From contig NZ_JASXSZ010000001.1 of the NCBI RefSeq assembly GCF_030315975.1, forward strand, positions 1,140,980 through 1,204,979: 64,000 nucleotides of DNA, given 5' to 3'. The position numbers were made by a program, and so were the translations under genes. The notes under the pieces are model-generated. The model saw nothing but the letters and a program-made list of their open reading frames with translations, had not been told where the DNA came from and made no database searches. This document shows, in pieces, positions 16,208 through 24,755 of the stretch (its first letter is position 1; every line of letters begins with the position of its first letter). The DNA comes from Microbacterium candidum. GTDB lineage: Bacteria > Actinomycetota > Actinomycetes > Actinomycetales > Microbacteriaceae.

Positions 16208-17386
16208 TCAGTCGGCGGTCGCCGCCGTCAGGGCGGTGCCCTCGCGGCGCTCCCACCCGACGGCGAAGAGGTTGAAGGTCGCGCCGTTGCTGGGGTGCTC
16301 GGCCGCGAGCTCGCGGTCGAGGCGCACGCCGAGCCCGGGGCGGTCGGGAACGGTGAAGCCGCCGCTCGCGGCATCCACGGTCATGGCGCCGTCCACGAGG
16401 TCCAGGACCCACGAGTCGGCGAAGTCGTTGAAGTGCTCGAGGATCTGGTAGTTCGGCGTCGCGACGCCGAAGTGCACGTTCGCGGCGGTGCCCACGGGAC
16501 CGCACACGTTGTGCGGCGCGAGCGGCACGTTGTAGGCCGCGGCCCACGAGGAGACGCGACGGATGCCGGTCAGCCCGCCGAAGTGGGTCATGTCGACCTG
16601 GAGGGTGTCGACGAGCCCCTCCTCGAGCAGCGGCGCCAGCTCTTCGAGCTCGTGCACCCGCTCGCCCGTCGCGATGGGAATCGGCGTGGAGCGACGGACG
16701 TTGCGGAGGCCGTGGATGTTTCCCGGCGGGACCGGCTCCTCGATCCAGGTCGGGGAGAGGTGCTCGAGCGCATCGGCGACGCGGATCGCGGTCGACGACC
16801 GGAAGCGGCCGTGCATCTCGATCATGATCTGGGTGTCGTCGCCCACGGCGCCGCGGACGGCGTCGACGATCCGCACCGAGCGCGCGAGCTCGGACGCCGT
16901 GAGGTCGGCGGTCGCCGCACCGAACGGGTCGAGCTTGAGGGCGCGGTAGCCGCGGTCGCTCACGTTCCGCGCGAGGGCCGCGATGGACTCCGGGTCGCGG
17001 TCGCCCTGGTACCAGCCGTTGGCGTACGCCGGCACGACGTCGCGGAACCGGCCGCCCATCAGACGCCACACCGGCTGCCCGCAGGCCTGGCCGATGAGAT
17101 CCCAGCACGCGATGTCGATCGCGGCGAGGGCCGATTGCGCCACCTCGCCGGCGCGCCCGTACTCCTTCCAGAGCACGCCCCACGCGATCCGCTCCAGATC
17201 GAACGGGTCGGAGCCGATCACGTACCGGTCGCCCAGCTCGCGGATCGCGGCGAGGAGCGTCTCGGTCTTGTTGACCATCCGCACCTCACCGACCCCCACC
17301 CGGCCGTCGTCGGTCAGGAGTTCCACGAACGTGAGCTCCCGCCAGGGGGTGCCGACGACCGTCGTGACGATCTGCGCAATCTTCAT
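16208..17386 (-). CDS. Mandelate racemase/muconate-lactonizing (enolase) superfamily sugar-acid dehydratase
   Basis: A 392-residue enolase-superfamily enzyme. After an N-terminal capping domain, the barrel shows ALKLDPFG (Lys general base region), IMIEMHGRF, WIEEPVPPGN and ATGERVHELEE as metal-binding Glu/Asp strands, then QVDMTHFGG and APHNVCGPVG with the His. These are hallmarks of acid-sugar dehydratases such as fuconate, rhamnonate or galactonate dehydratase. It would turn an aldonate into a 2-keto-3-deoxyaldonate. It is the first gene of the importer operon, and its promoter has a TTGACT -35 and a GATACT -10 overlapped by a GntR-type operator. Confidence 0.88.
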   Translation of the reverse strand: MKIAQIVTTVVGTPWRELTFVELLTDDGRVGVGEVRMVNKTETLLAAIRELGDRYVIGSDPFDLERIAWGVLWKEYGRAGEVAQSALAAIDIACWDLIGQACGQPVWRLMGGRFRDVVPAYANGWYQGDRDPESIAALARNVSDRGYRALKLDPFGAATADLTASELARSVRIVDAVRGAVGDDTQIMIEMHGRFRSSTAIRVADALEHLSPTWIEEPVPPGNIHGLRNVRRSTPIPIATGERVHELEELAPLLEEGLVDTLQVDMTHFGGLTGIRRVSSWAAAYNVPLAPHNVCGPVGTAANVHFGVATPNYQILEHFNDFADSWVLDLVDGAMTVDAASGGFTVPDRPGLGVRLDRELAAEHPSNGATFNLFAVGWERREGTALTAATAD

Positions 17387-17438
17387 CGATTCACCTCATG
17401 TTGCACCGAGCGGACCGTTCCGCGCGGTTGGGTCGAAA

Positions 17439-17452
17439 GTATCAGATAGGTT
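17439..17452 (-). promoter_or_regulatory. GntR-type operator over the importer-operon promoter
   Basis: On the minus strand AACCTATCTGATAC lies between TTGACT (17465-17460) and the start at 17386. The likely -10, GATACT (17443-17438), sits inside it, so a bound repressor would block RNA polymerase. Confidence 0.65.
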
Positions 17453-17587
17453 TTCGCCGAGTCAACAATAGGTTTGAGAACTTTCGCGGTCCGGGTGTGC
17501 GGGGACGGGCGAGAGACGGCGAACCGCCCCCGTCGCGGGGACGGAGGCGGTGTCGGGGCGGGGCGGGGGTGCGCCGGCCGGTGCGGC

Positions 17588-18310
17588 TCAGCGCAGGGCG
17601 GCCGCCAGGTCCTTCTCGGTGCTGCGCAGGTGGCTGCGCATGGCCGCGGCCGCGCCGCTCTCATCGCGCCGCTCGACGCAGTCCAGGATCTTCGCGTGCT
17701 GCTCGAGCACCTCGTCCAGACGGCGGCCCAGCAGTTCGTGGCCGATCACGCTCTGGACGCGGGAGGAGCGCTGGGAGTCCGACAGCTCCTCGATCAGGAT
17801 CGTGAGGAGCTGGTTGCCGGTGGCGGCCGCGAGCAGCTCGTGGAAGTGGACGTCCGCCTCGTTGAACTCGGCCGGCGTCTCGATGTTGCGCCGCATCTCG
17901 TCGATCGCCGACTGCATGGCGCCGATGCTGGCGCGGCTGGCGTTCCGGGCGGCCAGCACGGCGATGTGGACCTCGAGCGCCTGCCGCACCTCGAGGAGGT
18001 CCAGCAGTGCGCGCGGATCGCGGCGGATCGCGTTGCGGAAGAAGTCGCCCACGCCCTTGCCGTTGGGGGAGGCGACGACGGGCTTGCGTCCGTTGTGCAC
18101 CTCGATGAGCCCGCGGGCCGACAGCTGGCGCATCCCCTCCCGGACCGTGAGGCGGCTGACGCCGAGGTCCTGCGCGAGGGCGCCTTCGGAGGGCAGCTCG
18201 TGGCCGGGCTCGAGTTCGTCGAACACCAGCTCCTCGACGCGTTCGACCACACGCGCCATGGCACTGGTCGCGGCGTCGCCGTCGTCGCCGGCCGACCTGT
18301 TCTGGCTCAT
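17588..18310 (-). CDS. FCD-domain GntR/FadR-family transcriptional regulator
   Basis: A 240-residue regulator. The winged helix at about residues 15-75 has the GntR pattern LPSEGALAQDLGVSRLTVREG, and the all-helical FCD effector domain follows with LLDLLEVRQALE and ADVHFHELLAAATGN, whose histidine is a usual metal ligand. FCD regulators commonly sense sugar acids. I chose ATG 18310 behind AGGGG; the longer in-frame start at 18427 would run over the operator at 18391. It is transcribed divergently from the Gfo/Idh/MocA-alpha-galactosidase operon and is the obvious binder of the AACCTATCWGATA sites. Confidence 0.9.
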   Translation of the reverse strand: MSQNRSAGDDGDAATSAMARVVERVEELVFDELEPGHELPSEGALAQDLGVSRLTVREGMRQLSARGLIEVHNGRKPVVASPNGKGVGDFFRNAIRRDPRALLDLLEVRQALEVHIAVLAARNASRASIGAMQSAIDEMRRNIETPAEFNEADVHFHELLAAATGNQLLTILIEELSDSQRSSRVQSVIGHELLGRRLDEVLEQHAKILDCVERRDESGAAAAMRSHLRSTEKDLAAALR

Positions 18311-18379
18311 TCGCATCCCCTGTCCGAGTTTCCCTAAAGGTAGTGCCCCTTGCCGGATGGGCGCGATGGCATTCGTATC

Positions 18380-18407
18380 TTGACGTCTCCAACCTATCAG
18401 ATAGAGT
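18380..18407 (+). promoter_or_regulatory. Promoter with GntR-type operator AACCTATCAGATAGAG
   Basis: TTGACG (18380-18385) and TAGAGT (18402-18407), 16 bases apart, form a likely promoter for the plus-strand operon starting at 18463. The operator (18391-18406) covers the spacer and -10. It also lies 81 bases upstream of the regulator's own start, so autoregulation is likely. Confidence 0.65.
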
Positions 18408-18462
18408 TGTCGATGGCTGGGGTGCACAGTGCACTCCCAGACCCTGTTCTCGAGGAGGAGAA

Positions 18463-19530
18463 ATGAGCGACCGACGACCGCTGACCGCCGCTGTGATCGG
18501 GGCCGGCGCGGGGGGCACTCTGAGCATCGACGCGCTGCTTGCTTCCGACGACTTCACGCTGGTCGCCGTCGCAGACATGAGCGAGGCCGCACTCGAACGC
18601 GTGCGCGCCAAGGACTCGGCGATCGCGACCTACACGAGCGCGGAGGAGATGTTCGCGGCGAGCCCGGCCGAGGTCGTGTGCGTCTCGACATACGCGCCGA
18701 CCCACCTCCCGCTGACCCGGGCCGCCCTCGGCATCCCGGGCCTGAAGGGCCTGCTCGTCGAGAAGCCGCTCGGCGACACGACGTCCGCGGGCACCGAGAT
18801 CCTCGCCCTCATCAAGGAGGCGGGCCTCCCCGTCGTCGTCCCCCACGGGCTCATGGCGCAGGCCGCGGCGCTCGAGATCGTCCAGCGCGTGCGCGCGGGC
18901 GACATCGGGCCGCTGCGCGTCGTCGAGATCGAGTGCACGAACTGGGACATCATCAACGCCGGCATCCACTGGCTGCAGTTCTTCGTGGCGCTGACCGGCG
19001 GCGAGCAGGTCGAGTTCGTCCTCGCCGCGACCGACTCCTCGACCCGGACCTTCCGCGACGGGATGCAGGTCGAGACCGACGCGATCACGATGGCGCGCAC
19101 GACGTCCGCGGTGCGGGTGCTCATGCACACGGGCGACCACGTGGCGATGTCGCGCAACGACACGGTGGCCCTCTTCCGGATCATCGGCGACGACGGCTTC
19201 ATCGAGTTCGGCGCGTACGAGGGGTACTACACGCTCGTGACCCCCGACCACCGGCGCGTGCGCGTCGACGTCGAGCAGTTCGCGGTGAGCGGGCACCAGC
19301 GGCACCTCGAGCACCTCGCCGCGCAGATCGCCGACGGCACGCGGGACTACAGCATCCCCGACTCGTCCCTCCAGGCGCTCGAGATCGTCGAGGCGGCCTA
19401 CGAGTCGGCGCGCGTTCACGGGGCCGTCGTACTGCCCATCGACGGCGCGCAGCCCGACCGTCCGCAGGACTGGAACCCCGGCGCTCCCTACGCGGGCGTC
19501 GGCGGCGGCCGGAACGGACGTGAGCTCTGA
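18463..19530 (+). CDS. Gfo/Idh/MocA family oxidoreductase
   Basis: A 355-residue NAD(P)-dependent dehydrogenase. It has the Rossmann start AAVIGAGAGG, the VEKPLGDT motif with the family's catalytic-region lysine, and HWLQFFVAL in the substrate domain. The ATG at 18463 has GAGGAGGAG just before it. It is the first gene of a tightly packed operon (18463-23892) whose genes all overlap by one to four bases. It probably oxidises a sugar, inositol or sugar acid produced in the same pathway; the second Gfo gene beside it may act on the next intermediate or form a heteromer. Confidence 0.88.
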   Translation: MSDRRPLTAAVIGAGAGGTLSIDALLASDDFTLVAVADMSEAALERVRAKDSAIATYTSAEEMFAASPAEVVCVSTYAPTHLPLTRAALGIPGLKGLLVEKPLGDTTSAGTEILALIKEAGLPVVVPHGLMAQAAALEIVQRVRAGDIGPLRVVEIECTNWDIINAGIHWLQFFVALTGGEQVEFVLAATDSSTRTFRDGMQVETDAITMARTTSAVRVLMHTGDHVAMSRNDTVALFRIIGDDGFIEFGAYEGYYTLVTPDHRRVRVDVEQFAVSGHQRHLEHLAAQIADGTRDYSIPDSSLQALEIVEAAYESARVHGAVVLPIDGAQPDRPQDWNPGAPYAGVGGGRNGREL

Positions 19531-20627
19531 TGGCGGCCCGGATCGGCATCGTCGGCGCGAGCTGGCGCGGCGAGTACTTCCTGCGTGCGGCGGCGACGCT
19601 GCCCGAGCACTTCGAGGTCGCCCGGCTGCTCACCCGGACCGACGCCTCCGCGGAGCGCGCCGCGGCGAAGTGGGGCGTCGCGACGACGACGTCCCTGGAC
19701 GACTTCCGCGCGGGGGACTACGACTTCATCGTCGTGGCGACCCCGCCGGACGTCGCGCCCGACGTCACGGTCGCGCTCGCGCGAGACGGGCACGCGGTGC
19801 TCACCGAGACGCCGCCGGCTCCGACGCGGGAGGCCCTGTTCGCGTTCTGGGAGGATGTCCGCGACCTGCGCGTGCAGGTCGCCGAGCAGTACCGGTTCCA
19901 GGCGCACCACGCCGCGCGGCTGGCCGTCGCGCAGTCGGGGCGTCTCGGCGACGTGTCGCTCGCGCGCATGTCGGTGGCTCACGGCTACCACGGTGTGAGC
20001 CTCATCCGCGCGTTCCTCGGCGCGGGATTCGAGCCGGTGTCCGTGAGCGGCTGGGCCGCGGCGTCGCCGGTCGTTTCCGCGCGCGGCCGCGACGACTGGA
20101 ACGACTCGCCCGTCGAGTACACCTCGAACCGCACGTTCGCGCGACTCGATTTCGCGGGACGCACCGGACTGTACGAGTTCGACTTCGAGCAGTACTTCTC
20201 GCCGATCCGGCCGCGCCGCATCGAGATCCACGGCGCGCGCGGTCAGATCGCCGACGACGACGTGTCGTACGTCGTCGGCCCGCGCCACGCGACGACCGGC
20301 ACGCTGCAGCGCACCGCCACGGGAGCGGACGGCGACCTCGAGGGATGGTTCGTCGACGCGATCTCGTGGGGCGACGACATCGTGTGGCAGAACAGATTCC
20401 GCGGCGCCCGCCTCAACGACGACGAGGTCGCGGTCGCCGAGCTCATGCACCGCATGGCGGTCTACGCCGCAGGCGGCGAGCCGGCCTACCCCGCGGCGGA
20501 CGGATGCCACGACCAGCTGCTGAGCCTCGCGATCAACGACGCGGTCGGATCCGGCGCGACGCTGCGCGTCGAGGACGTGCCGTGGATGGCCGAGCGCAGC
20601 ATCCTGGCCGCGGAGCGACCGGCATGA
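19530..20627 (+). CDS. Gfo/Idh/MocA family oxidoreductase
   Basis: A 365-residue protein with the nucleotide-binding motif RIGIVGASWRG at its start and YDFIVVATPP. At the position of the usual EKP motif it reads TETPPA, so the conserved Lys is replaced; activity may be altered or the protein may be a partner of the upstream paralogue. The ATG overlaps the preceding stop (TGATG). The AEQYRFQAHH segment and the C-terminal region are otherwise typical. Position in the operon ties it to alpha-galactoside or deoxy-sugar use. Confidence 0.85.
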   Translation: MAARIGIVGASWRGEYFLRAAATLPEHFEVARLLTRTDASAERAAAKWGVATTTSLDDFRAGDYDFIVVATPPDVAPDVTVALARDGHAVLTETPPAPTREALFAFWEDVRDLRVQVAEQYRFQAHHAARLAVAQSGRLGDVSLARMSVAHGYHGVSLIRAFLGAGFEPVSVSGWAAASPVVSARGRDDWNDSPVEYTSNRTFARLDFAGRTGLYEFDFEQYFSPIRPRRIEIHGARGQIADDDVSYVVGPRHATTGTLQRTATGADGDLEGWFVDAISWGDDIVWQNRFRGARLNDDEVAVAELMHRMAVYAAGGEPAYPAADGCHDQLLSLAINDAVGSGATLRVEDVPWMAERSILAAERPA

Positions 20628-22702
20628 CCGAGCTCGTCGACTGGGGCAACTCGGCGGTGCGCCTGCGCGTCGTCCGCGACGGCGTCCGTGCGGTCGTGGT
20701 GGGCCTCGACGTCGCGGGGCGCGAGCCCGACGACATCCCCCCGCGGGTGGCGACGCCGCCCGCCGAGGTGCTCGTGGCCGGCGGCCGCCTGCCGCAGGGG
20801 CAGCGACACGTCGCGCTCGGGACGACGCTCGAGCTCGAGTACGTGAGCCACGACGTCACCTCGTCATCGACCGGCTCCCGGCTCGAGCTCGTCCAGCGCA
20901 CGCCCGCGGGGATCGTCCTGCACTCGACGTTCACGACGTTCGGCGAGCTCCCCGTCGTGCGCGTGCAGCAGACCGTCCGCAACGAGTCCGACCGCGCCGT
21001 GACGCTCGAGCACGTGTCGAGTCTGACCCTCAACGGGTTCGCGCGCTTCCGCGACGCCGACTGGCGCGACCGCGCGCGGCTGCGCATCCCCCACAACACA
21101 CTGCTCGCCGAGTTCAACTGGACCGAGCACTCCCTCCCGTCGCTCGGGATCGTCGACGTCGGCTTCACGGAGGACGGCGTCCACTCGTCGAAGTCGCGGA
21201 TCTCGGTGTCCAGCATCGGCACGCAGTCGACGACGGAGTACCTGCCGATGGGCGCCCTCGAGGACCTCGGCCGCGACCGCACGTGGGCGTGGCAGATCGA
21301 GGCGAACGGGTCGTGGCAGTGGGAGGTGGGCGACCACCTGGCGGCGGTCTACCTGTCGGCGGGCGGCCCGAACGACCAGGAGCACCACTGGCACCGCATC
21401 CTGGAGCCGGGCGAGGCGTTCGACGCCGTGCCCCTCGCGATCGCGTGCACCCCGGGACGCCTCGAGGACGCGCTGCGCCCGCTCACCGAGTATCGGCGTC
21501 TGATCCGTCGGCCCAACCGCGACGACGTCGAGCTGCCGGTCGTCTTCAACGACTTCATGAACTCGCTGCTCGCCGACCCGGACGAGGAGAAGCTGCCTCC
21601 CGTGATCGCCGCCGCGGCGGCGGCCGGCGCCGAGTACTTCTGCATCGACGCGGGCTGGTACGCGGACGAGACCGGCTGGTGGAACACGGTGGGGGAGTGG
21701 CAGGAGTCGTCGCGGCGGTTCCCGCACGGCTTCGCCCGGATGTTCGACCTCATCCGCGACGCCGGCATGATCCCCGGGCTGTGGCTGGAGCCGGACGTGG
21801 TCGGCGTCGAGAGCCCCGTCGCGAACGAGCTCCCGGACTCGGCGTTCTTCCGTCGCCACGGCGCGCGCATCGACAGCCAGGGCCGTCACCAGCTCGACTT
21901 CCGCTCTCCCGCCGTGATCGAGCGGATGGATGCGGTCGTCGACCGTCTCATCGCCGATTACGGCCTCGGATACCTGAAGTTCGACTACAACATCAACGGC
22001 GGCATCGGGTCGGACGTCGACACGGACAGCGCCGGAGACGCGCTCCTGGAGCACCATCGGGCGTTCCTCCGGTGGATCCACGGGCTGTTCGAGCGTCATC
22101 CGGACCTCGTGATCGAGAACTGCTCGAGCGGCGGAGCACGCATCGACTACGCGTCGATGGCGGAGTTCTCGATCCTGTCCACCAGCGACCAGACCGACCA
22201 CATCCGCTACGCGCCCATCGCGGCGGGTGCGCCGAGCGGTGTGACGCCCGAGCAGGCCGCGGTGTGGGTGTACCCGCAGCCGGACTTCGGCGTCGAGGAG
22301 CTGCGCTTCGCGATCGTGAACGGCATGCTCACGCGTCCGCAGCTGAGCGGCGGGATGTGGAAGCTCGACGACGCCCAGCTGGCGACCGTCGCGGAGGCGA
22401 TGGCGGCCTACCGCACCTATCGTGCCCGGATCCCCGGGATGACGCCGATCTGGCCGATCGGGCTGCCCGGCTGGTACGACGACGTCATCGCGCAGGGACT
22501 CGCCGACGACGACGGCGCCCTGCTCGCGGTCTGGCGTCGTGCCGGCTCGGGGGCGATCCGGCTCCCGCTCGCCGACCGCGCGGGGGCGGAGGTCGAGGTG
22601 CTGTTCCCGGCGGATGTGCCCACGGCGCTCGCGTGGGACGGCGACGATCTCGTCGTGACGCTCCCCGAGGGCCTCGCCGCGCGGGTCATCCGCATCGCAT
22701 GA
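20624..22702 (+). CDS. GH36 alpha-galactosidase
   Basis: A 692-residue glycoside hydrolase of family GH36. An N-terminal beta-supersandwich of about 310 residues precedes the TIM barrel, in which FCIDAGWYAD, WLEPDVVG, YLKFDYN (nucleophile Asp454) and ENCSSGGARID (acid/base Asp508) match the family's catalytic motifs. There is no signal peptide, so hydrolysis is intracellular, after import. The ATG at 20624 overlaps the previous stop (ATGA); longer frames upstream are shadows of the oxidoreductase. It should release galactose or a related alpha-linked sugar from the imported oligosaccharide. Confidence 0.93.
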   Translation: MTELVDWGNSAVRLRVVRDGVRAVVVGLDVAGREPDDIPPRVATPPAEVLVAGGRLPQGQRHVALGTTLELEYVSHDVTSSSTGSRLELVQRTPAGIVLHSTFTTFGELPVVRVQQTVRNESDRAVTLEHVSSLTLNGFARFRDADWRDRARLRIPHNTLLAEFNWTEHSLPSLGIVDVGFTEDGVHSSKSRISVSSIGTQSTTEYLPMGALEDLGRDRTWAWQIEANGSWQWEVGDHLAAVYLSAGGPNDQEHHWHRILEPGEAFDAVPLAIACTPGRLEDALRPLTEYRRLIRRPNRDDVELPVVFNDFMNSLLADPDEEKLPPVIAAAAAAGAEYFCIDAGWYADETGWWNTVGEWQESSRRFPHGFARMFDLIRDAGMIPGLWLEPDVVGVESPVANELPDSAFFRRHGARIDSQGRHQLDFRSPAVIERMDAVVDRLIADYGLGYLKFDYNINGGIGSDVDTDSAGDALLEHHRAFLRWIHGLFERHPDLVIENCSSGGARIDYASMAEFSILSTSDQTDHIRYAPIAAGAPSGVTPEQAAVWVYPQPDFGVEELRFAIVNGMLTRPQLSGGMWKLDDAQLATVAEAMAAYRTYRARIPGMTPIWPIGLPGWYDDVIAQGLADDDGALLAVWRRAGSGAIRLPLADRAGAEVEVLFPADVPTALAWDGDDLVVTLPEGLAARVIRIA

Positions 22703-23892
22703 ACGTCCACGGGGCGGGGCAGCGTCCGCCCCGTGGGCTGCGCGCATCCCTGACGGTGGACGACGTGCGCCGGGCCGCGCGCCGCCGCGTGCCCCGCGCC
22801 GTCTTCGACTTCGTCGACGGCGGGGCAGACGACGAGATCACGATGGCCCGCGCGCGCCGGGCGTTCGACGAGGTCGTGCTCCTCCCCGACGTCCTGCGCG
22901 ACGTCGCGACGGTCGACACCGCCGTCGCGATCGGCGGCCGGGCCAGCGCCCTGCCGATCGCCATCGGTCCGACGGGCTACACGGGGCTGCTGCATCCCGA
23001 CGGCGAACGCGCGGTGTCGCGCGCGGCCGCGGCCGCCGGCATCCCGTACACGCTCTCCACGATGGGCACCCGCACGATCGCCGAGGTGCGCGGGGACCTC
23101 CCTGACGCCGCCGTCTTCTTCCAGCTGTACTTCTGGAAGGACCGTGCGCGCCAGGACGCACTGGTCGCGGAGGCGATCGAGCACCGCGTGGACGCCCTCG
23201 TCGTCACCGTCGACATGGCGGTGGGCGGCGCCCGGCGCCGCGATCTGCGTCGTGGGCTGAGCATGCCGCCGCGGATCAGCCTGCCCCTCGTCGTCGACGG
23301 CGCGCTCCACCCCGCGTGGGCGCTCGGCTACCTCCGCCGGCCGCCGGCCTTCGTGTCGCTCGCGCCCGGCGGGAGCCGCTCGATCGCCGAGGTCGCCGAC
23401 CTGATGTTCGACCCCGGCGCGGACCGGGCGTCCCTCGAGCGGCTGCGGGGCCAGTGGCCGGGCCGACTCATCGTCAAGGGGGTGCTGACGCCCCGGGCGG
23501 CGCGCGAGGCGGTCGCCGTCGGCGCCGACGAGGTCGTGGTGAGCAATCACGGCGGGCGGCAGCTCGATCGGGCCCCGGCTGCGCTCGAGTGCGTCGCCCG
23601 GGTGCGCGACGCCGTGGGGGACGGCGTGGCCGTCCACCTCGACGGCGGCGTGCGCAGCGGTGCCGACGTCGCGGCAGCCGTGGGGCTCGGCGCCGACTCG
23701 GTGTGGCTCGGACGCGCGGCGCTGTACGGCCTGATGGCCGGTGGCGAGGCGGGGGTCGCGCTCGTGCTGCGGCTCCTGGCCGACCAGCTCGCGGCGACGA
23801 TGCGCCTGCTGGGCGCCGCTCGGCTCTCCACCCTCCCGGGTCACGTCGCGCTCGGCGCCGTCCGTTCCGCGGAGTCCCGTCTATCGGAATAG
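22699..23892 (+). CDS. FMN-dependent alpha-hydroxy-acid oxidase/dehydrogenase
   Basis: A 397-residue TIM-barrel flavoenzyme of the lactate/glycolate oxidase family. It has the FDFVDGGADDE start, IGPTGYTGLLHPDGE, the QLYFWKDR active-site Tyr segment, and the SNHGGRQLD motif with catalytic His284, then LDGGVRSGADV for FMN phosphate. It would oxidise an (S)-2-hydroxyacid, plausibly the L-lactate that a diketo-hydrolase route releases. The ATG overlaps the alpha-galactosidase stop and it is the last gene of the operon. A membrane-linked dehydrogenase cannot be excluded. Confidence 0.9.
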   Translation: MNVHGAGQRPPRGLRASLTVDDVRRAARRRVPRAVFDFVDGGADDEITMARARRAFDEVVLLPDVLRDVATVDTAVAIGGRASALPIAIGPTGYTGLLHPDGERAVSRAAAAAGIPYTLSTMGTRTIAEVRGDLPDAAVFFQLYFWKDRARQDALVAEAIEHRVDALVVTVDMAVGGARRRDLRRGLSMPPRISLPLVVDGALHPAWALGYLRRPPAFVSLAPGGSRSIAEVADLMFDPGADRASLERLRGQWPGRLIVKGVLTPRAAREAVAVGADEVVVSNHGGRQLDRAPAALECVARVRDAVGDGVAVHLDGGVRSGADVAAAVGLGADSVWLGRAALYGLMAGGEAGVALVLRLLADQLAATMRLLGAARLSTLPGHVALGAVRSAESRLSE

Positions 23893-23902
23893 CGATCCGA
23901 TA
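23882..23902. promoter_or_regulatory. Inverted repeat TATCGGA-N7-TCCGATA before the IclR gene
   Basis: A perfect 7-bp inverted repeat with a 7-base spacer overlapping the stop of the FMN oxidase gene and lying 41 bases before the IclR-family start. Its size fits an autoregulatory IclR operator; the assignment is by position only. Confidence 0.45.
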
Positions 23903-23942
23903 ACCTGGATGGAACGCACCCCGCGTTCCCGGAGGTGATCTC

Positions 23943-24728
23943 ATGGCAGCCTCCCCCGAGGCCGATCCCGGGCGTCTCGTCGGCTCGGACCGTGTGCTCG
24001 CCGTCCTCGTCGAACTGGCCGAGCGTCCGCAGGGCGCGACGCTCGAAGAGCTCGCCGTCGCCGTCGACAGCCCCAAGTCGACCGTGCACCGCGCCCTGTC
24101 ATCGCTGCGGCGCGCCCGCCTCGCGACCCAGCTCGGCCGCGGCACGTACGTCGTCGGCGACGAGTTCCTGCGCCTGGCGTTCGAGAATCACGCCCAGCGC
24201 CCCGACCGGCTCGTAGTCGAGCCCATCCTGCGCGCGCTGGTCGACCGGTTCGGCGAGACGGCGCACTATGCCGTCCGCGACGGCGCCGAGATCGTCTACC
24301 GCGCGAAGGTCGATCCCTCGTCCGGGTCCGTCCGCCTCACGTCGACCGTGGGCGGACGCAATCCGGCGTACCGGACGGCGGTGGGCAAGCTCCTCCTGAG
24401 CGAGGCGGTGCGGGATGCCGGCGAGCTCGCCGAGATCGTCGGCGCCGGGCCGTTCGAGGCTCGCACGCCGCACACGATCACGACGCTCGACGAGCTCTGG
24501 GGTGAGGTGCGCCGTACGCGCGAACGCGGGTACGCCGTGGACGACCAGGAGAACGAGGTCGGCGTGAACTGCGTCGCGGTCCCCGTCGGCGTCGGCGCGG
24601 CCGATCCCGGGATGACCGGCGCCGTCAGCGTCAGCGCGCTCGCCTTCCGGCTGCCGCTGGCGGAGCTCGTCGCGCGGGCCGACGAGATCCGCGGCCTCGT
24701 CGCGGACGCCGGTCGCGGGAGCCTATAG
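23943..24728 (+). CDS. IclR-family transcriptional regulator
   Basis: A 261-residue regulator. The winged helix (about residues 12-70) has the pattern ATLEELAVAVDSPKSTVHRAL, and the IclR effector domain follows with a YRAKVDPSSGSVRL segment and DDQENEVGVNCVAVPV, which lines the ligand pocket in the family. The start is ATG behind GGAGGTGATCTC. It follows the FMN oxidase after 50 bases and converges with the SDR gene at 24756. By position it probably controls the lactonase-hydrolase operon or the D-2-hydroxyacid dehydrogenase, whose shared promoter carries repeated ATTCCATTTACC elements. Confidence 0.9.
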   Translation: MAASPEADPGRLVGSDRVLAVLVELAERPQGATLEELAVAVDSPKSTVHRALSSLRRARLATQLGRGTYVVGDEFLRLAFENHAQRPDRLVVEPILRALVDRFGETAHYAVRDGAEIVYRAKVDPSSGSVRLTSTVGGRNPAYRTAVGKLLLSEAVRDAGELAEIVGAGPFEARTPHTITTLDELWGEVRRTRERGYAVDDQENEVGVNCVAVPVGVGAADPGMTGAVSVSALAFRLPLAELVARADEIRGLVADAGRGSL

Positions 24729-24755
24729 CCCCCGATCGGCCGCCGCCCGGAGACC

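Noticed and set aside
19520..20623. N-terminal extension of the alpha-galactosidase reading frame
   Set aside because: The open frame extends upstream but overlaps the Gfo/Idh/MocA gene completely and is Arg-rich; the ATG at 20624 fits the domain start and the ATGA overlap.
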